A DNA stretch of 64,000 bases from Pontederia crassipes. Lineage: Eukaryota; Streptophyta; Magnoliopsida; Commelinales; Pontederiaceae. The DNA lies in assembly GCA_030549335.1 (NCBI GenBank), contig CM060186.1, positions 25,459,689 to 25,523,688 on the forward strand. Direction: 5' to 3'. Position numbers and translations under genes: made by a program. A model generated the notes under the pieces. The model searched no databases. It had not been told where the DNA came from and saw only the letters and a list, made by a program, of their open reading frames with translations. Within the stretch, counting starts at the first letter, position 1; every line of letters starts with the position of its first letter. Shown here one piece after another: positions 20,932 to 34,097 of the stretch.

Positions 20932-22559
20932 CTCTTTCTTGAACAGATATATAAATTTTTATTGGATTTAAATATTGGATTTTTAGCCTCTTACGTCGTT
21001 GAAAAAATACTGTGTCGGCTCCATTTTCTACGTTTTCTAATCCAAAACTGCCCAAGTCATCCATCACTGGCTTATAAAACATATTTGGTAGAGTTTGTCA
21101 AAATATGCAACCGATTAAATTGTTTAACTAGGTTCATGTTCATTCATGTGATTTATTTTCTTGTACAATATATATTATTTACTTTCTATCTTTTTCATCT
21201 AGAATTTGTTATAAAATGTTATTGTCCCCATTTATTATCTTGATTCGTATTTTTTAATATTTTTAATTATTTTATGACAAAATTATAGATAAAATGAAAG
21301 TGTTTCCTACCTCCCTATCTTCCCTATCTTCTCCATCATCAGATTTTCATTTAATTATAATAAACTATTTAAGAGATTCAATCGTGAACTATTGAATGGA
21401 TATTGATGGTGTAAAAGATAGAAAACAAGATGAGGTAGAGAACACCAACGTTGAACCTATTATATTATATAGTAGTAGTATAATAAAATTTCATAGCATA
21501 ATTATATAACACATCATCATTTTCACATTTCAAAGTATTTTGAATGTGAATCCAAACACATGTACAATTTTCTATTGAATTATTATACATAGTAAAACAC
21601 TTCTAAAATATGTTTTGCAAAGATAAAGTTCTAAATTACTATATAATTTTTACCAAATATTCATTGATGTCTGAGTATGAAATATTCCTTCACTAACACA
21701 CGCTTGAAATGGCGATGCAACAATATGTTCTTCTGCAATGAAAGTTTTGTGTACATAAAGTTATTCTCTTCCAAAGAAAATAAAAGGTAATTAGAACATA
21801 TCAACAACATATTTTGTAGTATACACATACATATAGTAGAACAGACATCTTATATATGGGAGTACAATAATTGTCTACAATAAGAGAGCATTAAACAAAT
21901 ACGTTAGGTACAAATTTATCATATTTGGACAACATAAATATTTGAAAATGCAAATATTTGCCTAATGATGTAATAATTGTTTTTAATTCAAGGTATACAA
22001 GATGGAGGTTTGCAAGGTATGGAACTAGGAATCCAACATGGAAAATGTGAAAAACGAGTCTAAAATAAGAATATCAATGTAACATTTCATCAAAATGAAA
22101 TAGATCTTTAAAATATAAAAGTAAAATATCATAAGATCCATAATGTAGTAGTCAATTCAAGTATTTTCTACCACTCCGTATATCACCAAAGCGACCATAC
22201 AAATGATTGCTATAAAAATGTCTTCAAAGAAAATAATCATAAATTTTCTATATATAAAAGTCCAATTGAAACAAATAATATTAATCTCCTTCGATGTGAA
22301 ACATGTCTAGAAGATTGCAACAATCACCACAAGAAATACTCTCAATAAGGCACAAGGAGTAGTTCAAGAAAATGAATAAAATGCTACTCTCTTTAAAATA
22401 TATGGTCAGCAAAATTAGCTAATTAAAAAAGGCATAATGAATCAATGCTCCATATATAAGAATATACAATAGAAAATTAAGATATGATATTTGATTAACA
22501 TTGAGTTGTACTTCTCTCAACTAAAACATGCAAGTCAGTTACAATAAATAAAACAAATT
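20932..22559. other. AT-rich intergenic DNA, nothing recognised
   Basis: No domain-bearing frame, no LTR ends and no paired terminal repeats noticed. Confidence 0.5.
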
Positions 22560-23200
22560 TCAAAAGAGGTAGATTTTTTCTTATGACTTGGCACTAATAG
22601 GGGAGAATAAATTGGTGCATTAAAAATTCTTTTTAAAACACAAACTTGAAATTCCATCATTAAAGAGTGAAAGCAATCAACATAATACAAAGTGTTCATA
22701 ATACATAGAACAAGTACACACAATTCAAGTATAAACACAAAAGAAAGAGGAAGAAGAGAATACAAACTCAAGTGAACACAAGATTATTTGCTTATGAGCT
22801 TTTGTCACACCTTGTAATACTCCATGGTCTAACATCTCAACTTTGAAAATGTAAGATCCGCTATTTGAATATTTCTTCTCTTGAGCAAAGGAACACATTT
22901 CGCACTACACTATTCTTCACTTTAGATGTAAGGTAACAACTTCTCCTACAATGATCTAACAACACCCTTTCCTTTGTTTGGGAGATAAAAATAAAACCTC
23001 TCATATAATAAACTAATGCTCTTCACAATAAATACATCAATATCGCCAAATACTCTCTTTGCTACAAGATATAACTCAAAGACAAAAAAGAAGAGAAATA
23101 TATAAAAAAATAGGCACTCCTGCTTAATGATTGATTGTTCCAATCAAACTTGTTATTCTTGAATATTGCATTGAAGTTCATTGTATTCCCTATTTGGTAA
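22560..23200 (-). repeat. Possible Copia LTR fragment
   Basis: From 22590, 'GGCACTAATAGGGGAG' followed by 'AATTGGTGCATTAAAA' resembles the end region of the LTR at 2373 (GGCACCAAAAGGGG, GAATTGGTG). The A-rich, CACAAG-rich downstream stretch is also alike. No PBS or second LTR is attached. Assignment is by composition and short matches only. Confidence 0.4.
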
Positions 23201-23228
23201 ACTTTCGCTTGTGTCAATATTCGAATGG

Positions 23229-23510
23229 CACTATAAGAATTTTACGATTTTCCGATGGATAAATTCGTCGCAAAACCTTCAAAATCCATCGCAAATATAC
23301 CTTTCCGATGGATTTTCTGACGGATGATAGTTAGTTAGAAATAAAACCATTCGACAGAATTACCGAGTGTCCTCAAAAGTCCCTTCCGAAGTTTCGACGG
23401 ACATTGCGATGGTTAATTTGCCTTCGGAATTTTCGACGGGTACAATATGTCAAACTTTTCGAAGGAAAGTCGACCTTCAAAATTTGCGATGGGGGAAATC
23501 CATCACCAAG
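23229..23510 (+). mobile_element. Truncated CACTA element terminus
   Basis: Begins CACTATAAGAATTTTACG, a one-base variant of the CACTACAAGAA end. It continues with dispersed TTCGACGG / CCGATGGA units like the sub-terminal arrays of CACTA-1. It breaks off near 23510 where gypsy-type coding sequence begins. No right end in the vicinity. Confidence 0.6.
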
Positions 23511-23534
23511 CCACTCACAAACCTCCTCTCCAAG

Positions 23535-24155
23535 AATGTAGTATTCTAATTTGACGAAGAACATCTCCATGCATTCGAAACTTTGAAGAAAGCTATTATC
23601 ACAACACCCTTCATTCGGTTATCTAATTGGCCACTACCATTCGAGGTGATGTGTGATGCAAGCAACTAGGTAATGGAGCTATTTTGTTCCAGAGGAAAGA
23701 TGAAAGACAACCATTTATTACATGAGCAAGATACTAAATGAAACCCAAACAAACTATGTTACCACAAAAAAATCTTAGCCATTTTTTGCCATTGATAAAT
23801 TTAGATTTTATTTAGTCATAAAAAGGTTATTGTCTACACAGATCATCGAGCTATAAAATATCTTATCGCAAGGAAAGAAATCAAACGAAACTAACTAGAT
23901 GGTTTATACTCTTACTCAAATCAGACTTGGAGATTAAAAACAAAAGAGGCTTAGAGAATCTGGTGCTAGACCAACTATCAAGAGGGTGGTTATCTTTTAA
24001 AGGCAATAAGTTAGAGAATTTACATATCAATGATTCCTTTAGAGATGATCATTTTATGACTATATCATGTTTAGATTTCCCATGGTTCACTAGTTTCTTG
24101 GCTTGCAAGATCTTTCCTTCAAACTTTACAAAATGGTGGCCATTTTTCTAGTGAC
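23535..24155 (+). pseudogene. Ty3/gypsy (Athila/Tat) RNase H fragment
   Basis: Frames read WPLPFEVMCDASN (RNase H start, near 23625-23660), FQRKDERQPFITWA, a block ending TDH-like, then RWFILLLKSDLEIKNKRG and LENLVLDQLSR (23900-23985). The spacer NDSFRDDHFMTISCLDFPWF (24030-24090) is typical of the piece between RNase H and integrase in Athila elements. Several stops and shifts. RT upstream and integrase downstream are absent. It lies directly after a CACTA end, so its left edge is a rearrangement or insertion joint. Confidence 0.8.
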
Positions 24156-24793
24156 ATTGTCATGTTCATCATTCTTCTTCAAACCCACATTGGACATATA
24201 GTCCATGTTGAAGTGAAAATGAGATCAAGAAAACACAGTCTATTTCTTTTGGAACACGTTCCATTTCACTATGTTGATTAAATCACTTATGGTATTTTTG
24301 AGAATAAAGTCAGCGAAAAGTGAGAAGACTCTGAACTCAAAGAATTTATATATATATATATATATAAGCCTAGATGAATTGAATGGGAAAAATAATGAAA
24401 AATAAGCTAAAATGTAATAAAAGTAACAATGTACAAAAGGCATGTGTTAATGCATATGTAGTATCCAAGGTTATCAATGGATATTGTACTATCTTATGAT
24501 CCTATTTGAGATCTACGCTATCGATCTTACATTTGAGATCATTTTTATAAAATTTATAGGTTCATAAGATTTAGATTGTATAATTCCTAGGGTTATAGGA
24601 TTCTATTGACCCTACCAATACTGTTTCAATTATTTTCTATTATTTTAAATTTTCACTAAGTACGACATAATTTTTGAAAAATAAAATTTAAAGTAAGAAA
24701 ATGATTGGATATAATTAAAATTTTAAATTTTTAACAAAATAAATTTAATATTATGTACATAAGTATTAATATAATGTACTCCATATTAATCAT

Positions 24794-24825
<32 letters not shown>

Positions 24826-27337
24826 GTTTTCAATTCATATTAAATTACCATTACATAAGTAATACATACACATGGATAAAAATAGGATTATATTTAAATT
24901 AATATTATCTATAATTTAAATCATTGTAAATTTTAAAAATATTACATAATTTATATACTAAATTATTTTTTTAATATATAGGTAAGATCTTACGATCATC
25001 GATTTTTCATTATCTTCGATCTTACGAACTCCTTCCAATCTTATGTAAGATCCCATATCGACTACCTTTGTAGTATCCTTATTATTGAATGAGATATTTT
25101 GATATTAACAAAATATTTTACCCATGACCTAACTAATAAAACCTAACACACCCTTCGATTATATCTCAGATTTCTCCCAAATGAGTTTTCCAATATTCCC
25201 CTCTATTATTCTCCTCTCCACAAAAAAGTCATGATTTTTTTCTTGATGTTGAGGGATATTCAAAATGATCTTAAAGTGCTTTCATTGTATTGTCATTCAA
25301 TATTACATAGCAATGTAGATTGTCTGTAAAAAGATTACCACTAGTTAAATCGTCAGTAATGTACTTTACTTTATTTAGTAGGCATAAGTAATATATCTGA
25401 AAATCTATAGTAGTTATTTATAAGAAAATAAAAATGTATGATTTAATATACTTTTATCAATATAATCCTAATCAAAATAATTGTTTTTATATGTATAAAT
25501 TATTCTGAACTCCGTAAACTTAAATCACAAATACATATTCTCACCCATAAAATATTTAAAATAATAAATATATTTTAAAATATAATAAGAATAACAATAT
25601 TCATAATAATTAACTATTATTTATTTGATTAATTTTATAATTTATTTAATTACCTTTATAATGTATTTAATTAGTTTTATGACTTATTTGAATAAAACTA
25701 TAAAGGACAAATGCAGACAGTGAAATTAAAAAAATTACAACTCAAATAACAATCTGGATTATCTCCACTTCCACAGGCAATCTACATTTTCACTTGAGTA
25801 ATTTGAATTGTCTAGATAATCAGATTACCCATTATGTGCCAAACATGATAATGTGATAGGCACAAATAATTCAATATAATATTAGATAGTAATCTACAAT
25901 GATTATTTACAGAGAAACACTCTTAAAAAAGAGAACCAAGATTATAGGAAATTGACAAGAAAATTTAGAGGGTTCAAGATGAAGCAGTAGAATAATAAAG
26001 GATTTAACAGTAAAGTTGCTTTTAGATTTAAAATTTCAAAAATATACAAAGGAATTCAATTATTCTCTTCCCTAATTATGTGCCTGCTTGAATTGAGAGC
26101 CATAAAAACAACATGCTTCCTATGAGAAATTGATAAGAGTTTTCATATTATAAAATTCATTATTTTTTATGCCGTGATGAGATAATGCATCTAAATAGTT
26201 TCAGTGCTTAAACATGTGTTTTATAATGATCCCTATGAAATATAAAAGTATGTTTTAATAGATGTACTTTTATGTTATGTTATATAAAAATATGTGAATT
26301 AGATGTGTGTGTGAGCTTTTTTTTTATTTTTTTGTTCAGTTTTCTCTGATCAAATATATTTAATGGATTGAGCATTGATGGAACTTTTTCCTTGTAGCCC
26401 TAGGATCCAAATTTTTTTTAGCATAACAACATTATTGTATATTAAAATTCATAAGGGAGCCATTGTTGAGCCCAAGAAGACCCAAAGCACGTAATTCTTA
26501 TGCAGGCAGCCATTGACGTTAGATGGACATGGCTCGAAGGCCTTCAGCCATTGTCGTTAATCTTATTTTTTTAAAAAAAAAATAATGTCTTAATGTAAAA
26601 TATTTTGAACCTTATAATTTATGGGAACAACAATTTTTTTATAAAATAATAAATAGTAAGAATTCATTTATTATTTCGGATTGAATTGTTCGATCTGTAA
26701 CTTACTCTCTGATCCTTGTGCTTTTCAAATATTATTATCATATAACACTTCTGATTTTCTGATGTTTTTTTATCTTCCCTCTTCTCCTCTTCCTTGGTAT
26801 GAGGTTAACATGGTCCTAGAACAAGAATAGAATAAATGTGCATGAGAACGTATTTGTTCTATACAATGTTTGGTTATTACAAAAATTTAATAAAAGGAAA
26901 AAATGTTGTTCTTTCTTGTTCCTGATATCAAGTTCTTATGTTTTTCAATTTTCGATAAAAAAATAATCATCTGAGGAGAACTTTTGTTGTATTTTTACTT
27001 ATTCTTATTCTTGTAACAGATGTACATGCGAGAACAAGCCCCTGTTCTTATTGTTAGCCCCATACCAAACACCCTCAAAATAAATTAATACAACTTAACA
27101 AGAAGTCTAAACTTTTGGAACATGGAAGAAAAGAAATATTCGGCTTGCTTTCGCTAGCATCGCTAGTTCATTTCATAAGACATAACATCATAAGGTGTTC
27201 TCTTTGTTTTTTTTTTATTTTCCCACATTAATTTTCTCAATATATTTTTTTCAATTTTTATTATTAAATTATGGATATCACCACGGGCAAAAATTTGTTG
27301 TAAAGAATTCTTTTTCCATGTTCTCTAACGTCATCAT
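24156..27337. other. AT-rich intergenic DNA, no gene seen
   Basis: Contains an ATC microsatellite at 24794-24835 and many poly-A/T runs. No coding domain, LTR end or TIR pair recognised. Confidence 0.5.
24794..24835. repeat. (ATC)n microsatellite
   Basis: Fourteen uninterrupted ATC units in AT-rich DNA. Confidence 0.95.
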
Positions 27338-27340
27338 TTA

Positions 27341-28490
27341 GGAGTCGTTTGACAATTGAAACTAACTAGAATCAAACTCCTGATTTTTCAAACGCGACAA
27401 GAGGTCTATTTTCTAAAGTGAAATCATACTAGGAGTGTTCACAGGTCGGGTTGGACCGACCCGTGAACAAATCCGACCCGACCGGACCAAATTCGGTCGG
27501 GTTGGGTCAAAGCCTCTAGGGGCAAAAAATTTGACCCAACCTGACCTGATTCGGGTCGGGTCGGTTGGGTAGTGTCGGGTGGTCGGGTCACTCGATCACC
27601 CTTTTTTCTTTTTTTTTAATTTTTTATCTTACTTTTTATATGTATTTCAATAAAAAAATTATTTAATCATTATTATAAAATATAAAGTATATTTTCTGAA
27701 TATTTGAGCATTATTTTCGTAATTAAAATGTTTTATTTTAATATTTTTTTCAATTTTAAATCAAGTATAGGACTAAAATTTAGTAAAAAAATAATAAAAT
27801 AGTCAGATCATCGGGTCGGGTCAACTCGGGTTGGGATTTCCCAACCCGTACCCGACCCAAACCACCGTCTGATTGGGTTCAGGACGAGTCGGGTTCGATC
27901 CGACCACAATCCGACCCAACCCAAACTAGGTCGGATTGTTTTGTTTGATCATAGTTCCAACACCCTGGTTTAGGTGGAACCAGGGTTATTTTTTTTCTTT
28001 ATGTTTTTTTTTTGTGATTTGACTTTTCTTTTTTATTTTGTTTTCAACTTTTCTATTTTATTTTATCATTTTTACTTTCTTTATTTTTCCTATATAAAAC
28101 AATTTATTTATTATATATAAAATATTATTATAAAGGATTAATATAATATTATTTATTACTTATTATTTCATTAAAAATATTAATTTTTAATTAAACATAA
28201 ATTATAAAAATGATTTTTATATTTAAATAATATATTTTTTAACAAAAAATTTCAATAATTTTTTTAATATATATATATATTAACAAATTTATAACATATA
28301 TTCATAATACATATTTTTAATTCATATACCTACTAAATTAACCCATTACATTTACTTTTTTCTCTCACATCAACTACTTCTTTCCTCATAATTAAATTTC
28401 ACTTCATTCAAATACACTCGAACTAATATGTCAACTCAACTATTCACCTAAAACTCATTGGAACTCCAATTCCAACATCCAAACCGCTCC
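27341..28490. mobile_element. Tourist/Harbinger-like element with a nested hAT MITE
   Basis: Ends read GGAGTCGTTTGACAATTG and, reversed, GGAGCGGTTTGGATGTTG, flanked by the 3-bp TSD TTA (27338-27340 and 28491-28493), as in PIF/Harbinger elements. No transposase. The interior is AT-rich and holds a GGGTCGGGT-type hAT copy. TIR identity is moderate, so the call is probable rather than certain. Confidence 0.6.
27430..27967. mobile_element. Second GGGTCGGGT-type hAT MITE (decayed)
   Basis: Starts TAGGAGTGTTCACAGGTCGG and carries the same inverted arrays of GGGTCGGGT / CCCGACCC around an AT-rich centre as 4875-5400. The right end is altered: it can be read to ...CACCCTG at 27967. No clear 8-bp TSD remains. 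Confidence 0.65.
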
Positions 28491-28493
28491 TTA

Positions 28494-29181
28494 ATGTTCA
28501 AGAAGTATGTATTTAAGGTAACTATAGTCTATATATTCGTATGGTCCATGTTTAGATGTGTCATCTATCTAAGGCCTAACTTGAACAGTTTTCACCTTTT
28601 GTTTTTTACATCAGCTTTTTAATTTTCTTCAACTTTATACCATACTATATAAAATTTGATTTAGAAATCATTTTGTTCCCTTAGCCTCTCAGTCATCTTC
28701 TTTTAACCGGCTAAGCACTAATTTTTACCTTTTTTCCTACTTGTCTTTACATTTATCCATAGGATTGAAAACAATTCTTGTTCCCTTTTCTTAACTACGA
28801 CTAAGAAATAAGAATAGCTTTTCAAAAGCTTTTTTCCTTTAATCTCGAAAAAGCAAACGATAATCCTTGTAATACCCTAAAATAACAATTAAGGATATCA
28901 TAGTTAACCTAGGACTTCTACAGAAGTCCAAGTCTCCTTTTGTTTATTTTTCCTATTTTGCCTTTACTCACACCACAACTACCTAACTTAGGCATTGTGG
29001 AAAGGGAAGAAGAATAGCAGGACAACACTAATAATTGGTATGTAAAAATATCAATCTTATCATTTTCATTGTTTCAATGTGTATTTTGATTTAATTGAGA
29101 GTCTTCAATACTGACAACAAAGCATTAGGAAGAAAGGACACAAAATATATTGTACATATTACATTAGGTCAATCGATTTAC
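28494..29181. other. Intergenic DNA; possible LTR start at 28867
   Basis: TGTAATACCCTAAAATAAC at 28868 resembles the first bases of gypsy LTRs (TGTAACACCC), but no end or partner is seen. No gene. Confidence 0.35.
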
Positions 29182-31439
29182 TATAACAACCCAGATTTCG
29201 TTAAATAATTCATTTATAATATCTAAAAAATCATTATATAATATTCGAGAATTATTTAATTTTGAAATTCAAGGAAAATTGGAAAAGATGGTTAAAGAGA
29301 TAAGAAGGAATTTGAGAGGGATTGGATTTAATTGAGTTGTTATGATAGAAAATTAATTAATCTCATATTTAACTAAATCTGAGAAATTATGATGTGATAA
29401 ATTAGTAATGGATGACCAAGATTGATTTTAAAAGAGTCCAAAGCTTAATAGAATTGATAACTCAAGACTGCACCTATAAATAGACATTAAAGGGTGGCTA
29501 GAAACCCCTTTTTCTGCGAAATAGAATTCTGCCCACAAGTCCTCTTTTTCCTCTCATTTGCACGCGAACTGAGGCATCTCCGAGAACGTGTGGCACCTAG
29601 TTTCGAAGTCTGCACATAGGAGGAGAAGTTCCAGGTGATGACCATGAGTTTCGGAGCGAGGGCAGAGAGCAATCGCCAGCCAAAGTTCGACACTAGTGCA
29701 AATTTTCGGAGAAGGAAATCCGGTTGGTTTTTCAGCCAACTTTAGGTACGTAGGGAGAATCCCTATGTCATTGGTTTTCTGCGACATGGAATCCTAATCT
29801 CTTCTCCTTTGTATCAGGATTCCATTGATATATCATATGCATAGTTTAGATATTGTATAGTATAATTATGATGGTTGAAAAGTCACGTCGGAATGCACTT
29901 CTTCGTCGGCGGTAGAACTCGGCCCGGGTTCTGCTGTGCCCGACCCGGATTTGGTTAAATCCAGACCGAATTGGATTCGGAACCGGATTGGGTTGTTCAA
30001 CCTGGCCCGGGTTCCTGTTGACCCAACTCGGGTTCTGGTTTCGGCTCGAATCTGGTCGCGGCGTGATTTATTTGGAAGTGAACCAGCCAACTCGGCCCGA
30101 GTTCACCACACACCCGGCCTGGGTTTGCCTTGGCCGAGGTGATATTGACCATTTTCGAACACGGACCGGGTTCCACCCGACGCGGGCTGGGTTCTGGGAC
30201 AGAAATTATAATTTTGGGTATATTTTTATAGATAATTGAATAGTTATCATAGTTTATTTTTCCTGATCGTCCTAGATCATATCATACACAGATCTGACCT
30301 CATCATATCTTTCATATTTGATTTGAGATTTATATCATTGTTATCCTGTCATATCGTGTGATCACTTATGATGTCGATCCAGTAGTTTTCCCCTAATTGG
30401 ATTCTTGTCTAACCTACAGTAAATTGTGAAAGATAGATCTTTAGGTTAAACAAGATAAAAGATGAAAGCTGTTGGGTCTCCATGTTCTCCGATTGTCTCT
30501 AAGTCCCTTGGGCCATTATTGTTATAGTATTGTATGGGGCAGATAGTGTACCTAGAGGTTTGAGACGTCATCCTTTAGGGAAGCTATGGTTGTCCTGTGA
30601 TAGCCATGGTCCCCTCCATCACAAAGCTATTATTAGCACTACTATTGGAGGATGACTTGCCGTGGCTTGATCTCCAACTTGCCTATATAAAAGAGACAGA
30701 GTTTTTCATAATTGGTTGAGCGCTCCCTAATTGAATTGAATTGAAATTGAATAGAATTAAACTAAATTGAATTGAACCTTGGTCATTTGAATTTTGGCGT
30801 TGATTGGCTTTGCCTCCGCCTATTGAATAGAATATAAATTGTTAATTGACCAATGACCACAGATATTGATAATGGAAAATTGTTAAATTTGATAAGTGCC
30901 ATAGTGATCAGGCATAATTGATAATTGATATTAATTGATCCCTTGATCTCTTGCATGATCTCCTTTATTGATTCGTGGCCTTATTGATTATTGATCTATC
31001 TTATATTGTTCTATCATGTGCTCTATCGATTATTGTTCATTATTGATTATTAATTTTTTTAGCACTATTGATCTACTTATTGTTATGGTTAGACCCTACG
31101 TACTGAGTATTTTTATACTCATGAATTTTCCTCTACATCCGGATTCATGCAAGTGTGATGATAGAAGATGGTGATGCAGGTGGTCAGGCTTAGTGATAGT
31201 GATGTTGCACATGGTGTAGGATTTAGTCCCACTAGATTATTGGATTAGTTTTTTACTTTCCACACATTTAGCATGATGGAGTCATGGACATTTTCAGCTC
31301 ATTGATATTATATTGTTAGGCGATCTTATTTCCGCATTAATAGAGTTTATTTTCCGCAAAATTTATTTACATAGAATTGTATAGCGTCTTTGGGACGACT
31401 CTGAGCACGTGATAGTCACGTGGATCTCGGGACGTTACA
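29182..31439 (+). repeat. Ty3/gypsy-type long LTR (2.26 kb), apparently solo
   Basis: Starts TATAACAACCCAGATTTCG and ends GGGACGTTACA, the mirrored TGTAACACCC...GGGNNGTTACA ends of chromovirus-type gypsy LTRs. A TATA box (CTATAAATAGA) lies at 29474-29484. Near the 3' end (31085-31180) is the block TACGTACTGAGTATTTTTA and ACTCATG usual in these LTRs. A GC-rich insert (29900-30200) repeats GGCCCGGGTTC-like units. No PBS, PPT or coding sequence follows on either side. A TSD was not found, so a solo LTR is probable, not proven. Confidence 0.6.
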
Positions 31440-34097
31440 TATAAAATAAAAATTCACATATACAGTAGTCTGACTATGATGGATTTACCACATATAAAAT
31501 TTACTACTGTTTTGTGCAACATGCAGTATAAGGAGAAGTATAATCCTTCTATTCTTAAAAATATTGATTTATTGATTAGGGGATAATTCATGAACACTAT
31601 GTGTGGTTAGGGATATTATTTATGATGATTATATTATGCACGCTTATGCTCTGAATGCTGATTTTTAGGACAAGAACTAGTATAAAACCCTAAAAGCTCC
31701 ATTCAGTAGGGCAGTAGTCTAGTTTTGATGAACCAAAGTCAACTATCATGATCAAATAATTACCGTAGTAAGTGTGCATAAGAAACACTTTTTCCATGTG
31801 TCCATGGTTGCTAGTGGAAAAGGGTGGACAAACCCTAGCAAAGGGCAAAAAAAAAAACATTAGTGTGCTACGACCTAAACATAGCACAAATTGAGCCACT
31901 GTAGCACCCAAGACCACATCCGATGTTATGTAATTATTTATATAAATTACTTATATGTAGATGTTTCTGAAATTATTAAAGAATTATTATTTTATTATAC
32001 ATATGAATGGTTTCATGGTCTATTTTGATATAAACTATATGTTATGCACATTTTATTATGATTATGATCATGGTGTTTTAGTTATTATGTTTGTGACTAT
32101 TCTTAAATCATAGTGATGTATTGAGGCACATATAGACATCAAATTGCCATGTTAAATGGTAATTAAATTTAATAGTCAAATTATTATGTGATAACTATTG
32201 TATTAAATTGAAAGAAAGCATTAATTTTAGAATAAGTTGTCTTGACATGTTGTTGATTGATGGAGAACAATTGTCTTTCGTAAAGATAATGGTATGTGTG
32301 ATTCAATTGAAACACTTGTCCTTAACAATGCTTGTTGAAAGAGAAAATGTGGTGCAAAATAGACACTTGTGACCTAACTAACCAATTGTAATAATTATGA
32401 TATGATTTTTGAATTAAAGTAAGATGAAAGATCAAAGAACATGTAGCCTAAAATGAACTTCAATTTATCATATGATAATGAAAATGAATTTAAGATATAA
32501 TCATTGAATTTATAAATTTATGAGTGTACCAAAAGACTCCATGTTTGTATGTTAAGTATTAACATGTGTTGGATATTGATTGTTTTTAGAGATTTCTACT
32601 AATAAGACATATATGATTATAAAGCATGCCTATTTCATAACATTCATGATGTAGCTACTATATTATTATCACAATGCATAATTCTTATCATTGGGTCACA
32701 TATTATAGGTAATGTGAATGATCTTTACATACTCTAAATAGGAGGTTCTCCCTTGCACTTTGAATCCATGCAGGTTCGGAGTAGACTTAATGGTGGCATG
32801 AAAAGCTTATGATGGATAATTAAAAATGGCTAGGTGTGATAAAGTAGATGGAGTGTAGTAGAGTCCTTGGAACTCTTTAAGTGTAATGTTGTGTCAAGAC
32901 CAGACAACAAACCAAAAAGACCTTTGTTTAAGTTGTACCAAATGATAATAAAATATTACAATTTAATATAATGCATCAAATTATTAAACTACTACCAAAT
33001 ACTAACATGTGTTAAAATATTAATCACAATCAAATGAAAGATTTTAATGACATAAAATCATAATTCATTATTTTTTCAGTCAAGACCCACTAGTGTCCTA
33101 ATCCGATATTCGGATAAGAGAGAACGGATAAACCCTAATAAAATAGTGATTTCAAAAATTGAACCTAGGGCTACTAACACTCAGGACACAAAAAATTGAA
33201 AATAGACAATCTAACTTATAAAGTGAAGTTAGCAGGTTCCGTGGCTTCAAAATTAACATTCAAAGTCTCAAATACCATTCAAATTCTTACTAGAGCAATT
33301 AATAACTAACAAGTTTTCTAACAAAATGCAAATTACAAGTTTAGAACTTGTATATTAAAGTTCACACTTATTTCAAATTAATATACAAATTTTCAAATAC
33401 CACTTAAATTCTAACATGATCCATTTCAGAAAACATAAATCACAAGTTCACATGTTCATGACGTCAACCTCAAAGTTTAATTCCAAATATCATTCACTTA
33501 TCAAATAATCTTCATCTTATTGTAAAAAGAAATTTTAAGTTAAAGTCGATAATTTCAATAATTTCTTCTTGCATATCACCTTGAGAAAAAAATGTATAAA
33601 AATAGTTCAATTGAAAATCTCTAAGTATGGAGTAATAGAGTGGTGCATAAAATAAATTTAAAATAATGAAGTGAATTTTTAGCCTCTTGTTTATCAACTT
33701 TTGGGACTTCAAAATCATCGTAAATTAACTTTTGCATCACATCATAATTAAATGATGGAGTATCTTCATCCTTCATAATCCAATGGTCAATCTTCTCCAT
33801 ACTCTCATAATCATAAGTGATTTCTCCTTGTTAAGAGTCCTATAAAGCAAAGAAACATATACAAGCAATCACATGATCAATTATATTTTTTAAAAGCATA
33901 AGTACATAACTTTTTCATAACATTACCAATTTTCAGACCAGATGATAGTAAACATACATAACATGATTTAATATATTATTTTCTAGCTTAGTTATTTTCT
34001 TTCAATTGTATCATTTTGAACACACTACTACAACAAGAAGAAGATGCAGTTTAACTTAGTAGTCAATTGTCAATTGTGACACTTGATGCGAAAAATA
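31440..34097. other. AT-rich intergenic DNA, no gene seen
   Basis: No recognisable protein domain. 34022 (CACTACTACAACAAGAAG) looks like a CACTA end, but no inverse partner was found. Confidence 0.5.

Noticed and set aside
28868-29181. Start of another gypsy LTR
   Set aside because: Only the first ~20 bases fit; no end, TATA box or partner.
29866-30239. Overlapping open frames in the GC-rich part of the LTR
   Set aside because: Produced by GGCCCGGGTTC-type repeats inside an LTR.
34022-34050. CACTACTACAACAAGAAG as a CACTA end
   Set aside because: No inverse partner at a plausible distance.
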